From: Cytobacillus oceanisediminis 2691
Lineage (GTDB): Bacteria; Bacillota; Bacilli; Bacillales; Cytobacillaceae
DNA length: 64,000 bases
Reading direction: 5' to 3'
Assembly (NCBI RefSeq): GCF_000294775.2
Contig: NZ_CP015506.1
Coordinates: forward strand, 4,935,501 to 4,999,500
Shown here: positions 7,721-15,743 of the stretch, in pieces
Position numbering within the stretch: position 1 is the first letter of the stretch
How the letters are laid out: each line of letters starts with the position of its first letter
Program-made: the position numbers and the translations under genes
Notes under the pieces: model-generated
What the model was told of the DNA's origin: nothing
The model's input: only the letters and a program-made list of their open reading frames with translations
Database searches by the model: none

Positions 7721-9203
7721 GGTCGATCAGTCCTTTCTTTTTGGCTTCAATGTTCATTTTGAGTATTTGTTTTTGCGCATTGACCATGCTTTCGGTTTTG
7801 CCGTAGTGAAAAAAGGTGATTTCTCCTTTCGGGTATTCAGAGCTTCTTCCAACACGGCCGGCAATTTGAACAAGAGCGCTTTCGGTAAAAATACGGTCTT
7901 CTGCTCCAAATACTGCTACATCAATATTAGGGAAGGTAACCCCTCTTTCCAGGATGGTCGTTGTGAGTAACATGGGGATCTCTTTATTGCGCATCATTTG
8001 GACTTTGTCTTTTCGATCGGGGTCTTCCGCGTGGACAGCTTGGATTTTAGGATAGGTTTTACGAAGGATGGTGAGGACTTTTTCCATTTTATCGATTTTT
8101 GGAAGGAAGAGCAGGAACTGCTTCTGGTTGTCGTGCCTCTTCTTGATCCATTGGGTAACTGCAGACGGGAGTTTGTCTTTTTTTAGTGATTTCTCCCAAT
8201 TTCCGCACCATTTGAAAGCCGGTACAGGCAATGGATGACGATGATATCTAGCCGGGATAGTGACAAAGTTTCTTTTTCCGCTGCGGCATTCATTTTGCCA
8301 TTTTTGACTGGGGGTGGCAGTTAAATAGATCATAGAGGAGGTTTCTTTGCGGGATTGGCGGACGGCATACTGCAGGGTTTCGTCTGCCGTATAAGGAAAG
8401 GCATCCACTTCATCAAGGATTACGGTGTCAAAAGCTTTATAAAAGCGGAGGAGCTGATGGGTGGTGGCGATGGTCAAAGGAGCTTGAAGGTGGCGGCCTT
8501 CACTGCCGCCGTAAAGGACAGCCACCTGAATACCGGGGAAGACTGCTTTTAGCCGCGGACCAAGCTCAAGTACAACATCTGTTCTCGGAGTAGCAATGCA
8601 GATTCTTTTTCCAGAGGCAAGGGCAGCATTGATTCCTTCAAATAGAACTTCTGTTTTTCCTGCTCCGCAGACAGCCCAGACGAGGAATTCCTTGCTTTCG
8701 ATTACAGCCTGCTTTACCTGGTCAGAGGCAATTTGTTGCCCGGGTGAAAGGTTGCCTGCCCATATCAGGGGATGTTCAGCTAGCTCCCGAACGGGCTCAG
8801 GTCCGCACCATCCAATCAGAGGAGTGCACTCACTGACCCGTCCCATCATGATACATTTCCGGCAGTAGGTACATTCTTTCTCACCGCATCGGGCACAGGG
8901 AAAACTTGCAAACAGTGAACGATCTTTATTGCCGCACCTGGCACAAACTATCTTGCTTTTGGTGTTAATTATCCCTTTTCGGTAAGAAATATAGCCATTT
9001 TCATAGTGCTGATGGATTTCTTCAATTGAATGCGGTAAGTTTTCGAATAGAAGCTGTTTTCCGCAGAGGATTTGCTGGAGTTCTTTGTTATATGAATAGT
9101 TTTCGTTGAGTGGCGGCTCTGGAATGTTGTCAATGGAGGAAATCGGGAGGCTTTCTGGAGGAAAATCATTTATATATGGGGTCATATTAGGAGTAAATCT
9201 CAA
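7716..9203 (-). CDS. comFA: Competence ATP-dependent DNA translocase ComFA
   Basis: A 495-residue superfamily 2 helicase-like ATPase that drives single-stranded DNA into the cytoplasm during transformation. A four-cysteine zinc finger lies at about 95-135 (CARCG, CARCGEKECTYCRKC). Walker A is AVCGAGKTE, the Walker B box is DEVD, motif III is YLTATPS, and motif VI is in QIAGRVGRS. The start is TTG with AGAGGTGA five bases upstream. It is followed directly by comFC with a four-base overlap. comFB, which separates the two genes in B. subtilis, is missing. Confidence 0.95.
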   Translation of the reverse strand: MRFTPNMTPYINDFPPESLPISSIDNIPEPPLNENYSYNKELQQILCGKQLLFENLPHSIEEIHQHYENGYISYRKGIINTKSKIVCARCGNKDRSLFASFPCARCGEKECTYCRKCIMMGRVSECTPLIGWCGPEPVRELAEHPLIWAGNLSPGQQIASDQVKQAVIESKEFLVWAVCGAGKTEVLFEGINAALASGKRICIATPRTDVVLELGPRLKAVFPGIQVAVLYGGSEGRHLQAPLTIATTHQLLRFYKAFDTVILDEVDAFPYTADETLQYAVRQSRKETSSMIYLTATPSQKWQNECRSGKRNFVTIPARYHRHPLPVPAFKWCGNWEKSLKKDKLPSAVTQWIKKRHDNQKQFLLFLPKIDKMEKVLTILRKTYPKIQAVHAEDPDRKDKVQMMRNKEIPMLLTTTILERGVTFPNIDVAVFGAEDRIFTESALVQIAGRVGRSSEYPKGEITFFHYGKTESMVNAQKQILKMNIEAKKKGLIDH

Positions 9204-9236
9204 TTAGTTCACCTCTTGATTAATTAGTTTGTATCT

Positions 9237-9348
9237 CTATTTGCAAGTTTTGCGGCTCTATTTGCAAGTTCTCCGATCTATTTGCAGATTTAGGCTGCTA
9301 TTTGCAAAATTAAACATTCTATTTGCAGGCATCCTGGATCTATTTGCA
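9237..9348. repeat. Six phased CTATTTGCA direct repeats upstream of comFA
   Basis: CTATTTGCA occurs at 9237, 9258, 9278, 9298, 9319 and 9340, each 20-21 bp apart (two helical turns), with unrelated sequence between. The array fills the gap between the degV terminator and the comFA start (9203). The 20/21 alternation breaks any reading frame, so it is not coding. All copies would face the same side of the helix, which suits protein binding. Confidence 0.85.
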
Positions 9349-9376
9349 AAACCCTTACATCCACATCACCCCTCCC

Positions 9377-9409
9377 AAAAAAATCTGCGCCACCCTTAAG
9401 AATGGCGCA
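9377..9409 (-). terminator. Terminator after degV
   Basis: The stem TGCGCCA / TGGCGCA (9386-9392 and 9403-9409) is followed on the minus strand by a T7 run. It lies just after the degV stop. Confidence 0.85.
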
Positions 9410-9421
9410 CTCAAACAAAAC

Positions 9422-10261
9422 CTACTTCTTCACCCAGCCAAACCCCATAGCACCTTCACCTAGATGGGTTCCAATGACCGGACCAAAATAGCTGATCATA
9501 AACTCAACATTAGGATATTCCGCTTCAAGCTCTGCCTTCCACTCGCGGGCTTCTGCTTCGCGATTGGCATGAATAATAACAGCCTGGTATGGCTCCCCGC
9601 TTTTTACGTCTTCCCAGAAAAGATCAACCATCCGCTTCATCGCTTTTTTGCGCGTGCGAATCTTTTCAAACGGAACAATTTTCTTATCCTCAAAATGAAG
9701 CAGCGGCTTCACCTGGAGTAGGCTGCCGATCAATGCCTGTGCACTGGACAAGCGGCCTCCTCGCTGAAGATGTGATAAGTCATCCACCATGAAATAGGCA
9801 CGAATGCTTTTCTTCATCTCCTCAAGACGTTCAACGATCTCCTGTGGACCCTTACCGGCAGCAGCAAGCTCTGCAGCTTCAATCACATAAAACCCCTGCA
9901 CCATACAGCTGATTTCCGAATCAAATGGAAAAACCTGAATCCCATCAACCATGCTCCCGGCAGTAACTGCCCCCTGGAACGTACCGCTGATGCCGCTTGA
10001 CAGATGAATCGAAATCACCGCATCATACTCTTTCGCTAATTTCTCAAACAGCTCGGCAAACTCACCCACAGGAGGCTGCGAAGTAGTCGGAAGATCTTTA
10101 TGCTTCACTTCTTCATAAAAGTCTGCAGCCGTAATTTCCACTTCTTCCCGGTACGTCTCACTGCCAAAAATAACACTAAGCGGAATCATATGTATATTTA
10201 ACTTTTCTCTTAAATCCTTAGGAATGTATGCTGTACTATCCGTTACAACAGCCGTTTTCAT
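9422..10261 (-). CDS. degV: DegV family fatty-acid-binding protein
   Basis: About 279 residues. The start MKTAVVTDSTAYIP is the canonical DegV N-terminus, so the ATG at 10261 is preferred over an upstream in-frame ATG at 10276, which overlaps the ribosome binding site AAGGATGG. The family folds into two domains holding a fatty acid and acts with fatty-acid kinase FakA. Conserved pieces seen are TTSQPPVGEF, HLSSGISGTFQGA and the C-terminal GPVIGTHLGEGAMG. In B. subtilis degV also lies next to degSU and comF. Here a separate terminator and promoter region isolates it from comFA. Confidence 0.93.
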   Translation of the reverse strand: MKTAVVTDSTAYIPKDLREKLNIHMIPLSVIFGSETYREEVEITAADFYEEVKHKDLPTTSQPPVGEFAELFEKLAKEYDAVISIHLSSGISGTFQGAVTAGSMVDGIQVFPFDSEISCMVQGFYVIEAAELAAAGKGPQEIVERLEEMKKSIRAYFMVDDLSHLQRGGRLSSAQALIGSLLQVKPLLHFEDKKIVPFEKIRTRKKAMKRMVDLFWEDVKSGEPYQAVIIHANREAEAREWKAELEAEYPNVEFMISYFGPVIGTHLGEGAMGFGWVKK

Positions 10262-10483
10262 AAATAGAGTTACCATCCTTATCTTTTTTCTCTACTGTAT
10301 GTTCATGTTCCATTTTATATGATAGCGGGGGAAATTGCATTAAGTTATAGAGCAGGTGATTAAATAATGCTGTGCTCCATTATACCTACTTTTAAGACCT
10401 GGTATATTTTTACCTTCAAATCTTTGCCAGGCATATGATAAAATGCTTTTTGTGTCTTTATTTTGTAAAGGAGCTGTAACACA

Positions 10484-10762
10484 TTGATTAAAAACACTTC
10501 TTCCACAAATAGCCCCACTTCCAATAGATACAGCACAGATACTCTTCATCAAATGCTTAATAATGAATTAAGTAAATTTAAGCACATTAAAGTTCCAAAT
10601 ATTGACCATTCTATCAGCGGACCTGAACTTGCTTCCTGGCTCATAGACAGTTTGCCTCCCAAGGAAATCGAGAAGCTTGTTTATTTAGTGAATCAAGCAA
10701 AAAAGAGATCTTCCAATACAAAACCTATCTTTCAAACAGCTGCAGCCGCACTTATAAAATAA
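10484..10762 (+). CDS. Small hypothetical protein
   Basis: A 92-residue protein of unrecognised family. It starts at TTG with AAAGGAGC about nine bases upstream and is followed at once by a strong terminator, so it is likely a real single-gene unit. The sequence is hydrophilic: a Ser/Thr/Asn-rich start, a helical middle (LHQMLNNELSKF) and a segment with LASWLIDSLPPKEIEKLVYLVNQAKK. No signal peptide, cysteines or membrane span are seen. It lies between degV and degU, pointing away from both. Confidence 0.6.
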   Translation: MIKNTSSTNSPTSNRYSTDTLHQMLNNELSKFKHIKVPNIDHSISGPELASWLIDSLPPKEIEKLVYLVNQAKKRSSNTKPIFQTAAAALIK

Positions 10763-10799
10763 TCACGCAGAGGTGGTAACTTCCTGCGTGATTATTTTT
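10761..10799 (+). terminator. Terminator after the small gene at 10484
   Basis: The stem AATCACGCAG / CTGCGTGATT (10761-10770 and 10784-10793) is followed by ATTTTTGG on the plus strand. Confidence 0.85.
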
Positions 10800-10931
10800 G
10801 GTTAATATTTCAAAAAAAGTGTATAAATACCTTTAATTTACCTGCTATTTCCGCTATCATAAAATAGAGGAAAAACTTTCTTTTTAGACAAAAAAAGATA
10901 GAGGATAACCTTATATTATAGAGAATAGGTA

Positions 10932-10965
10932 AAAAAGAAAAAGCCCCTATGAAAAAGGACTTTTT
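10932..10965 (-). terminator. Probable terminator after degU
   Basis: The minus-strand sequence AAAAAGTCC, a loop, GGGGCTTTTTC (arms about 10957-10965 and 10938-10946) makes an imperfect hairpin ending in a T-rich stretch just past the degU stop. Confidence 0.6.
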
Positions 10966-10977
10966 CTCTCAATAATA

Positions 10978-11658
10978 TTATCGCACCTCTACCCAGCCAT
11001 TTTTGATCGCTACGACAACTGCCTGAGTACGGTCGTTCACATTCATTTTTTGCAGGATATTGCTTACGTGGTTCTTTACGGTTTTTTCACTTATGTATAA
11101 TGCTTCCCCAATTCCGCGGTTGCTTTTTCCATCAGCAAGGAGCTGAAGCACTTCACATTCACGGCGTGTCAGCAAGTGAAGCGGACGGCGGATTTCCACC
11201 TGTGAATAAGATGTGGTCCCTGTACCTTCTGCTGCAAGTCTGCGGTATTCATTTACCAGGTTATGTGTTACCTTCGGATGTAAGTAAGATCCTCCATCAG
11301 CGACAACCTTTACAGCTTCGACTAATGCATCTGCATCCATTTCTTTTAAAAGGTATCCGCTTGCTCCTGTTTTAAGTGCGTGGGTTACATAATTCTCATC
11401 GTCATGGATGGAAAGAATGATTACCTTGGATTCTGGATATTTATTAATCAGCTGGCGGGTCGCTTCCACACCGTTTGTGTTCGGCATATTGATGTCCATG
11501 ATGATTACATCTGGATCATACTCTTCAACGAGACCCATGGCTTCACTGCCATCATCACCTTCTGCCACTACATTAAAGCTCTTTTCGAAATCTAAAATGC
11601 GTTTTACCCCTTCTCTGAATAATTGATGGTCATCAATTATGACGATCTTTGTATTCAA
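10978..11658 (-). CDS. degU: Two-component response regulator DegU
   Basis: A 226-residue NarL/LuxR-type regulator. The receiver domain has the acidic pair DD at 9-10, the phospho-acceptor Asp55 in [10 protein letters not shown] and a conserved Lys near 105 in GYLLKEM. The C-terminal LuxR-type helix-turn-helix is [20 protein letters not shown] followed by [21 protein letters not shown]. DegU controls the switch between motility, competence, exoenzyme and biofilm programmes. It follows degS by 56 bases in the same operon. Its presence in this cluster fits the flagellar and com genes next door. Confidence 0.97.
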   Translation of the reverse strand: MNTKIVIIDDHQLFREGVKRILDFEKSFNVVAEGDDGSEAMGLVEEYDPDVIIMDINMPNTNGVEATRQLINKYPESKVIILSIHDDENYVTHALKTGASGYLLKEMDADALVEAVKVVADGGSYLHPKVTHNLVNEYRRLAAEGTGTTSYSQVEIRRPLHLLTRRECEVLQLLADGKSNRGIGEALYISEKTVKNHVSNILQKMNVNDRTQAVVVAIKNGWVEVR

Positions 11659-11714
11659 ATGCTTCGCCTCCCAAATCTCCAGTTAGTTTTCTATCTCTAT
11701 TCTTAAGGTGTTTC

Positions 11715-12854
11715 TTATTTCAATGGCACCTGGATAATAACAATGGTTCCTTTGCCTGGTTTAGAATCTATGGACATCTGGCCATCCAATAGTTCAAGCC
11801 TTTCACCCATTCCCATAATTCCAAAAGATCCAGGACGCTTCTCGCGAATATTGAAGCCCTTCCCATCGTCTTTGACGACTACGGCTACCCTGGTACAGTT
11901 TATTTCTATTTTCACTTGGATTTCTTTAGCATCCGCATGTTTTAGAGCATTTGTCACAGACTCCTGAATCAGACGGAACAGTGCGACTTCATATTGTGGC
12001 GGGAGCCTCTTCTCTTCGCCAACATTCGCGAAATATATCTTGGTGCTCCTGTGATACTCTTCGATCGTTGTTAAGTATTTTTTGAGGGTAGGTATTAAAC
12101 CCAAATCATCAAGAGCCATTGGGCGCAAGTCATAAATAATCCTGCGGACTTCATATAAAGCATTGCGGACCATTTTTTTCAGGTCTTTTATTTCAGTAAT
12201 GGCTTCATCAGCACCGCGCTCTTTGTATACCCGTTCAATTAAATCGGACCTCATCATGACATTCGCCATCATCTGGGCCGGTCCGTCATGGATTTCGCGG
12301 GACACTCTTTTCCGCTCTTCTTCCTGTGCCTCGATGATCTTCAGACCAAAATCCTGTTTGAGCTTCGCATCTTCAATGATTTCTCCCATTTGCTTTAAGT
12401 CACTGGTCAGATAATTCATCACGACCGTAATTTGAGAAATGAGGACTTCCGCTCTATCAATGGTGTCATTAACACCAATAAGCCTTCTTTCAATATCATC
12501 ACGGCGATCCCTCAGCTGTTTTTCAAGCTGACGGTTCATGGATAAATCCATTTGAAGCTGATGGGCCTTCTCATATGCTTCACGCACTTCAGACTCTGAA
12601 TAATCCTTAAAATGCATGCTTACTTCAGAAAGGCGCTTTCTTGCAAACCGGGTTTGCACTTCCAGCTTATCCCCTTCTTCGATTACCTTAAGAACCATTT
12701 GTTTAACTTCCATAAGTTCTTCGGTTAAAGTCTTATGGTCTTTACGGCATTGTTCACCTATACGGAAAATTTCATCTTTACTGGTGCCTACTGTTTGAAC
12801 CATTTTTTCAAGAATAAGATCCAGAGTCTTGGAATCAAATTTCTTAATACTCAT
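11715..12854 (-). CDS. degS: Sensor histidine kinase DegS
   Basis: A 379-residue soluble kinase with no transmembrane segment, as in B. subtilis DegS. The N-terminal sensor part (1-170) is a long coiled coil. The dimerisation/phosphoacceptor motif EEERKRVSREIHDGPAQ places the phosphorylated His at residue 189, the same number as in B. subtilis. The C-terminal HATPase has ESVTNALKHA (N box) and VKDDGKGF (G1 box). It phosphorylates and dephosphorylates DegU, encoded downstream. Confidence 0.97.
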   Translation of the reverse strand: MSIKKFDSKTLDLILEKMVQTVGTSKDEIFRIGEQCRKDHKTLTEELMEVKQMVLKVIEEGDKLEVQTRFARKRLSEVSMHFKDYSESEVREAYEKAHQLQMDLSMNRQLEKQLRDRRDDIERRLIGVNDTIDRAEVLISQITVVMNYLTSDLKQMGEIIEDAKLKQDFGLKIIEAQEEERKRVSREIHDGPAQMMANVMMRSDLIERVYKERGADEAITEIKDLKKMVRNALYEVRRIIYDLRPMALDDLGLIPTLKKYLTTIEEYHRSTKIYFANVGEEKRLPPQYEVALFRLIQESVTNALKHADAKEIQVKIEINCTRVAVVVKDDGKGFNIREKRPGSFGIMGMGERLELLDGQMSIDSKPGKGTIVIIQVPLK

Positions 12855-13263
12855 TTACACTCCTCCAAGGGCGTAACCCTTCCGCTATGTACCTTTATTT
12901 TAGCGCTAAATGAGTTAAGATACTATCTTTCCAGTCTGAAAATTATACCAAGTTACCTAAAATTCGGTAAAAAGGCTTAGACTTGTGATTTCACCCCATG
13001 TCTTATATCCTATATAAAAGCAGGGTAAACATGACTACCAAGCAAAATAATATGTATATTTATACCACTTAAAGATTAAAATCGGCACATTTTTTATTAT
13101 AGCAGCATAAACATCAGAATTGTTTTCATTATAACATGGGAAAAAATGTTCTATATTAAAGTTTCATTACATTCTGTTAAAAAATTGATGTTGGGAAACT
13201 TGTCGAATTATAATGAATTTAGCTGAATTTTTTTAAACAAATAGTTAAGAAAGGAGCGGTCCT
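12855..13263. other. Divergent intergenic region degS / yvyE
   Basis: A 409-base AT-rich gap between two genes that point apart. It must contain both promoters. The yvyE ribosome binding site (GAAAGGAGCGG) is clear. I see no reliable -35/-10 pair, no hairpin with a T-run and no plausible reading frame in it. Confidence 0.5.
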
Positions 13264-13902
13264 GTGCTGCCCTCTTATTATACAGTTAAAGGATACGGAG
13301 AAAATGAAATCTTAATAGAAAAATCAAAGTTTATAGCCCATGTAGCAAGAGCCGAAACAGAAGATGAGGCCCTGGATTTCATTCAAAAAATTAAGAAGAA
13401 ACATTCCAGTGCCAATCATAATTGCTCTGCATACTTAATTGGTGAAAACGATCAGATTCAAAAAGCAAATGATGATGGAGAACCAAGCGGAACAGCTGGT
13501 GTACCTATCCTTGAGGTATTGAAGAAAAAAAAGCTTAAGGATACTGTTGTTGTCATAACCAGGTATTTCGGAGGAATAAAATTGGGAGCAGGCGGTTTAA
13601 TTCGTGCTTATAGTAAAGCCACCACTGCTGGCCTTGAAGCAGCAGGAATTGTTGAAAGAACGCTTATGAGGATTGTCCATACGATAGTTGATTATACCTG
13701 GCTAGGGAAACTGGAAAACGAACTTAGATCCTCCATTTATAAAATAAAAGAAATCCACTATCTTGACCTTGTTAAGATAGAAACATATGTTAAGGATAGT
13801 AAAACTGAACTTTTTGTTGAATGGATAACTGAGCTGACGAATGGGCAAGGAAAATGTCTAGAAGGAAATCATCTATATTTGGAAGAATTAATAGACACCT
13901 AA
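13264..13902 (+). CDS. yvyE: YvyE/YigZ IMPACT-family protein
   Basis: A 212-residue protein. The IMPACT N-terminal domain (UPF0029) has FIAHVARAETEDEALDFI, HNCSAYLIG and the strongly conserved DDGEPSGTAGVPILEVL and TRYFGGIKLGAGGLIRAYS. A C-terminal ferredoxin-like DUF1949 domain follows. The family is thought to bind translation-related partners, but its bacterial function is not settled. The start is GTG with AAGGAGCGG. It lies beside degS in the same order as in B. subtilis. Confidence 0.93.
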   Translation: MLPSYYTVKGYGENEILIEKSKFIAHVARAETEDEALDFIQKIKKKHSSANHNCSAYLIGENDQIQKANDDGEPSGTAGVPILEVLKKKKLKDTVVVITRYFGGIKLGAGGLIRAYSKATTAGLEAAGIVERTLMRIVHTIVDYTWLGKLENELRSSIYKIKEIHYLDLVKIETYVKDSKTELFVEWITELTNGQGKCLEGNHLYLEELIDT

Positions 13903-13982
13903 ATATTTCTATTAAAAAATCTTATAAAGTATTTTATAATTAGTTCCTAGGTTCTCGAAAATTATTACAGAGGATGTTTTGA

Positions 13983-14990
13983 ATGAATAAAAAAGAAACT
14001 ACTCCTTTAGATAGGAGAAGAATAAATAAAAAAAAGAGAAGAAGACGCTTATTGTTAACATTATTATTAACTTTATTTCTCACAGTTCTTAGTACTTTGG
14101 GATATTTTACATTTAAAACTTATCAGGTAGCAAGTGACTCATTTAGCGATATAGATGGCCGGCAGGAAAAATCCGAACTAAGAGAAGAACCCGTATATGT
14201 ATCATCAGATCCTTTCTCTATTCTTTTACTAGGTGTTGAAGATTATTCTGATGAGTACGATGCAGGGAGATCTGATACTATTCTTGTAGCAACCTTTAAC
14301 CCCGATAAACAGTCTATGAAGCTTCTTAGCATTCCGAGAGACACGCTTGTGGAAATTCCTGATGAGGGTGAAGATAAAATAAATCACTCCTTTGGTGTTG
14401 GTGGTAAAGAAAAAGTGATAGAAACTGTAGAACATTTTTTAGATATTCCCATTGATTACTACGCAACTGTAAATTTTAAGGGTTTTATAAATATTGTTGA
14501 TATTGTCGGTGGTGTGACTGTTGATGTTCCCTTCAGTTTTAATGACATAAATAGTGATTGGGATCGTTTTTTCTTTGAAGAAGGCGAGCAAACTCTTCAA
14601 GGTGAAGAAGCCCTGGTTTATGCTAGGATGCGTAAAAAAGATCCACGCGGAGACTTTGGAAGGAACTATAGGCAGCGCCAAATAGTTAGCGGGTTAATCG
14701 ATAAGATGTCTTCACCCGCCACATTATTAAAAATCGATGATATTGCTGATGAAATCGGAAAAAATATTGAAACAAATATGAGAATCAAGGAAGCGTTAGC
14801 CTTTAGAAAGAAATATCCTGATTTTAACTCTTCAATGATTCAACAGCTAGAATTGAAAGGTGAAGATTACAACAACTCTTATGGAACCTATTATTATATT
14901 CCTAATGAAGAAAGTGTGGAAGAATTAAAATATACTTTAAAGGAACATCTCGAGTTATCAAATGAAATTGAGGCTGAAACTTCATATTAG
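13983..14990 (+). CDS. LCP (LytR-CpsA-Psr) wall-polymer ligase 1
   Basis: A 335-residue membrane protein. It has a Lys/Arg-rich cytoplasmic start (1-25), one transmembrane helix (about 26-48) and an extracellular LCP domain with PFSILLLGVEDY, GRSDTILVATFNP, SIPRDTLVEIP and the R-rich MRKKDPRGDFGRNYRQRQ motif. LCP enzymes move undecaprenyl-diphosphate-linked polymers onto peptidoglycan. Its position after yvyE is that of the LCP gene in B. subtilis, so this is likely the ancestral copy. Two further copies lie at 38600 and 56108 and resemble each other more than this one. Confidence 0.93.
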   Translation: MNKKETTPLDRRRINKKKRRRRLLLTLLLTLFLTVLSTLGYFTFKTYQVASDSFSDIDGRQEKSELREEPVYVSSDPFSILLLGVEDYSDEYDAGRSDTILVATFNPDKQSMKLLSIPRDTLVEIPDEGEDKINHSFGVGGKEKVIETVEHFLDIPIDYYATVNFKGFINIVDIVGGVTVDVPFSFNDINSDWDRFFFEEGEQTLQGEEALVYARMRKKDPRGDFGRNYRQRQIVSGLIDKMSSPATLLKIDDIADEIGKNIETNMRIKEALAFRKKYPDFNSSMIQQLELKGEDYNNSYGTYYYIPNEESVEELKYTLKEHLELSNEIEAETSY

Positions 14991-15000
14991 ACATAAAAAG

Positions 15001-15046
15001 AAAAGGGTCAAGACAAGCAGAATGAACGCTTGCCTTGGCCCTTTTT
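15001..15046 (+). terminator. Terminator between LCP 1 and locus A (probably bidirectional)
   Basis: The arms AAGGGTCAAGACAAGC and GCTTGCCTTGGCCCTT form a long stem with a few G-T or mismatched pairs. It is followed by TTTTT on the plus strand and by TTTT on the minus strand. It separates two convergent units. Confidence 0.8.
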
Positions 15047-15066
15047 GTGGGAGTATAAAGTTTGAT

Positions 15067-15741
15067 TTAGTTTTCTTCATTTCTGATGAAGAACTCTGGG
15101 ATGATAGGTAAAGCGAATGATACCAATAACCCAACAATTACTCCTAACAACGCATCTCTTACGGGTGATGTAGCCTGTGTTGCTACAGAGACTTCTTTAT
15201 TTAATTCTGTTGGTGTCAAGTCAATCATTCTACCTTTAAGATCGAACAGGAATTTTTCCTTGTCAATTTGCGATTCCGAATCGGTTTCAGCTGCTTCTAC
15301 TTTGTCAATTTGTGATGTCAGCAGGTTTTTCTGCTGGTTGTAAGTATCCTCACTCATCTTTAGAAATGCATCTGTTACTTTTTGAGCTTCCTCTTCAACT
15401 TTTGAAGAATCATTCCCTGATATAGAAAATGTCAATACTCTGCCTGCTTTAGGACTAACAGTCAGATTTGATAATAAGTACTTCACATCCAAATCAATCC
15501 CAGTTTGATTGCTCAGCTTTTCTAAAAAAGCTTCATTTGGCATCTGATCCTTCATTAACTCTTGATGTGTTAAGCCCTCTTTCTGAAAATTACCCAGCAT
15601 GATTTCCGATGTTGCGGTATAGCTACTTTGTGCATTTTGAGCAAAAAGATAAGCTAGTCCACCTGTAATAATAGGGACGATTAGAAAAATAAGCCAAAAA
15701 CGTTTTATTCTATTCAATATTCTTATTGGTATATCTTTCAT
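15067..15741 (-). CDS. Wzz/YveK-type polysaccharide chain-length protein
   Basis: A 224-residue protein with two transmembrane helices (about 14-34 and 195-215) bracketing an extracellular part with a coiled coil (NQQKNLLTSQIDKVEAAE). This is the Wzz/capsular co-polymerase layout. The proline-containing motif before the second helix fits the family (QATSPVRDALLG). No tyrosine kinase or phosphatase partner (YveL/CapB type) is seen in the locus, so this is a Wzz-only system. It is the last gene of locus A, three bases after the polymerase gene. Confidence 0.85.
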   Translation of the reverse strand: MKDIPIRILNRIKRFWLIFLIVPIITGGLAYLFAQNAQSSYTATSEIMLGNFQKEGLTHQELMKDQMPNEAFLEKLSNQTGIDLDVKYLLSNLTVSPKAGRVLTFSISGNDSSKVEEEAQKVTDAFLKMSEDTYNQQKNLLTSQIDKVEAAETDSESQIDKEKFLFDLKGRMIDLTPTELNKEVSVATQATSPVRDALLGVIVGLLVSFALPIIPEFFIRNEEN

Positions 15742-15743
15742 TC

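Noticed and set aside
9237-9348. CTATTTGCA array as a CRISPR
   Set aside because: The repeats are nine bases with spacers of 11-12 bases, far below CRISPR size, and no cas gene is near.
10340-10552. Minus-strand 70-residue ORF between degV and degU
   Set aside because: It overlaps the better supported plus-strand gene at 10484, has no ribosome binding site, and has a composition unlike a real protein.
13020-13140. Possible small RNA between degS and yvyE
   Set aside because: No hairpin with a T-run and no clear promoter pair could be found in this AT-rich stretch.
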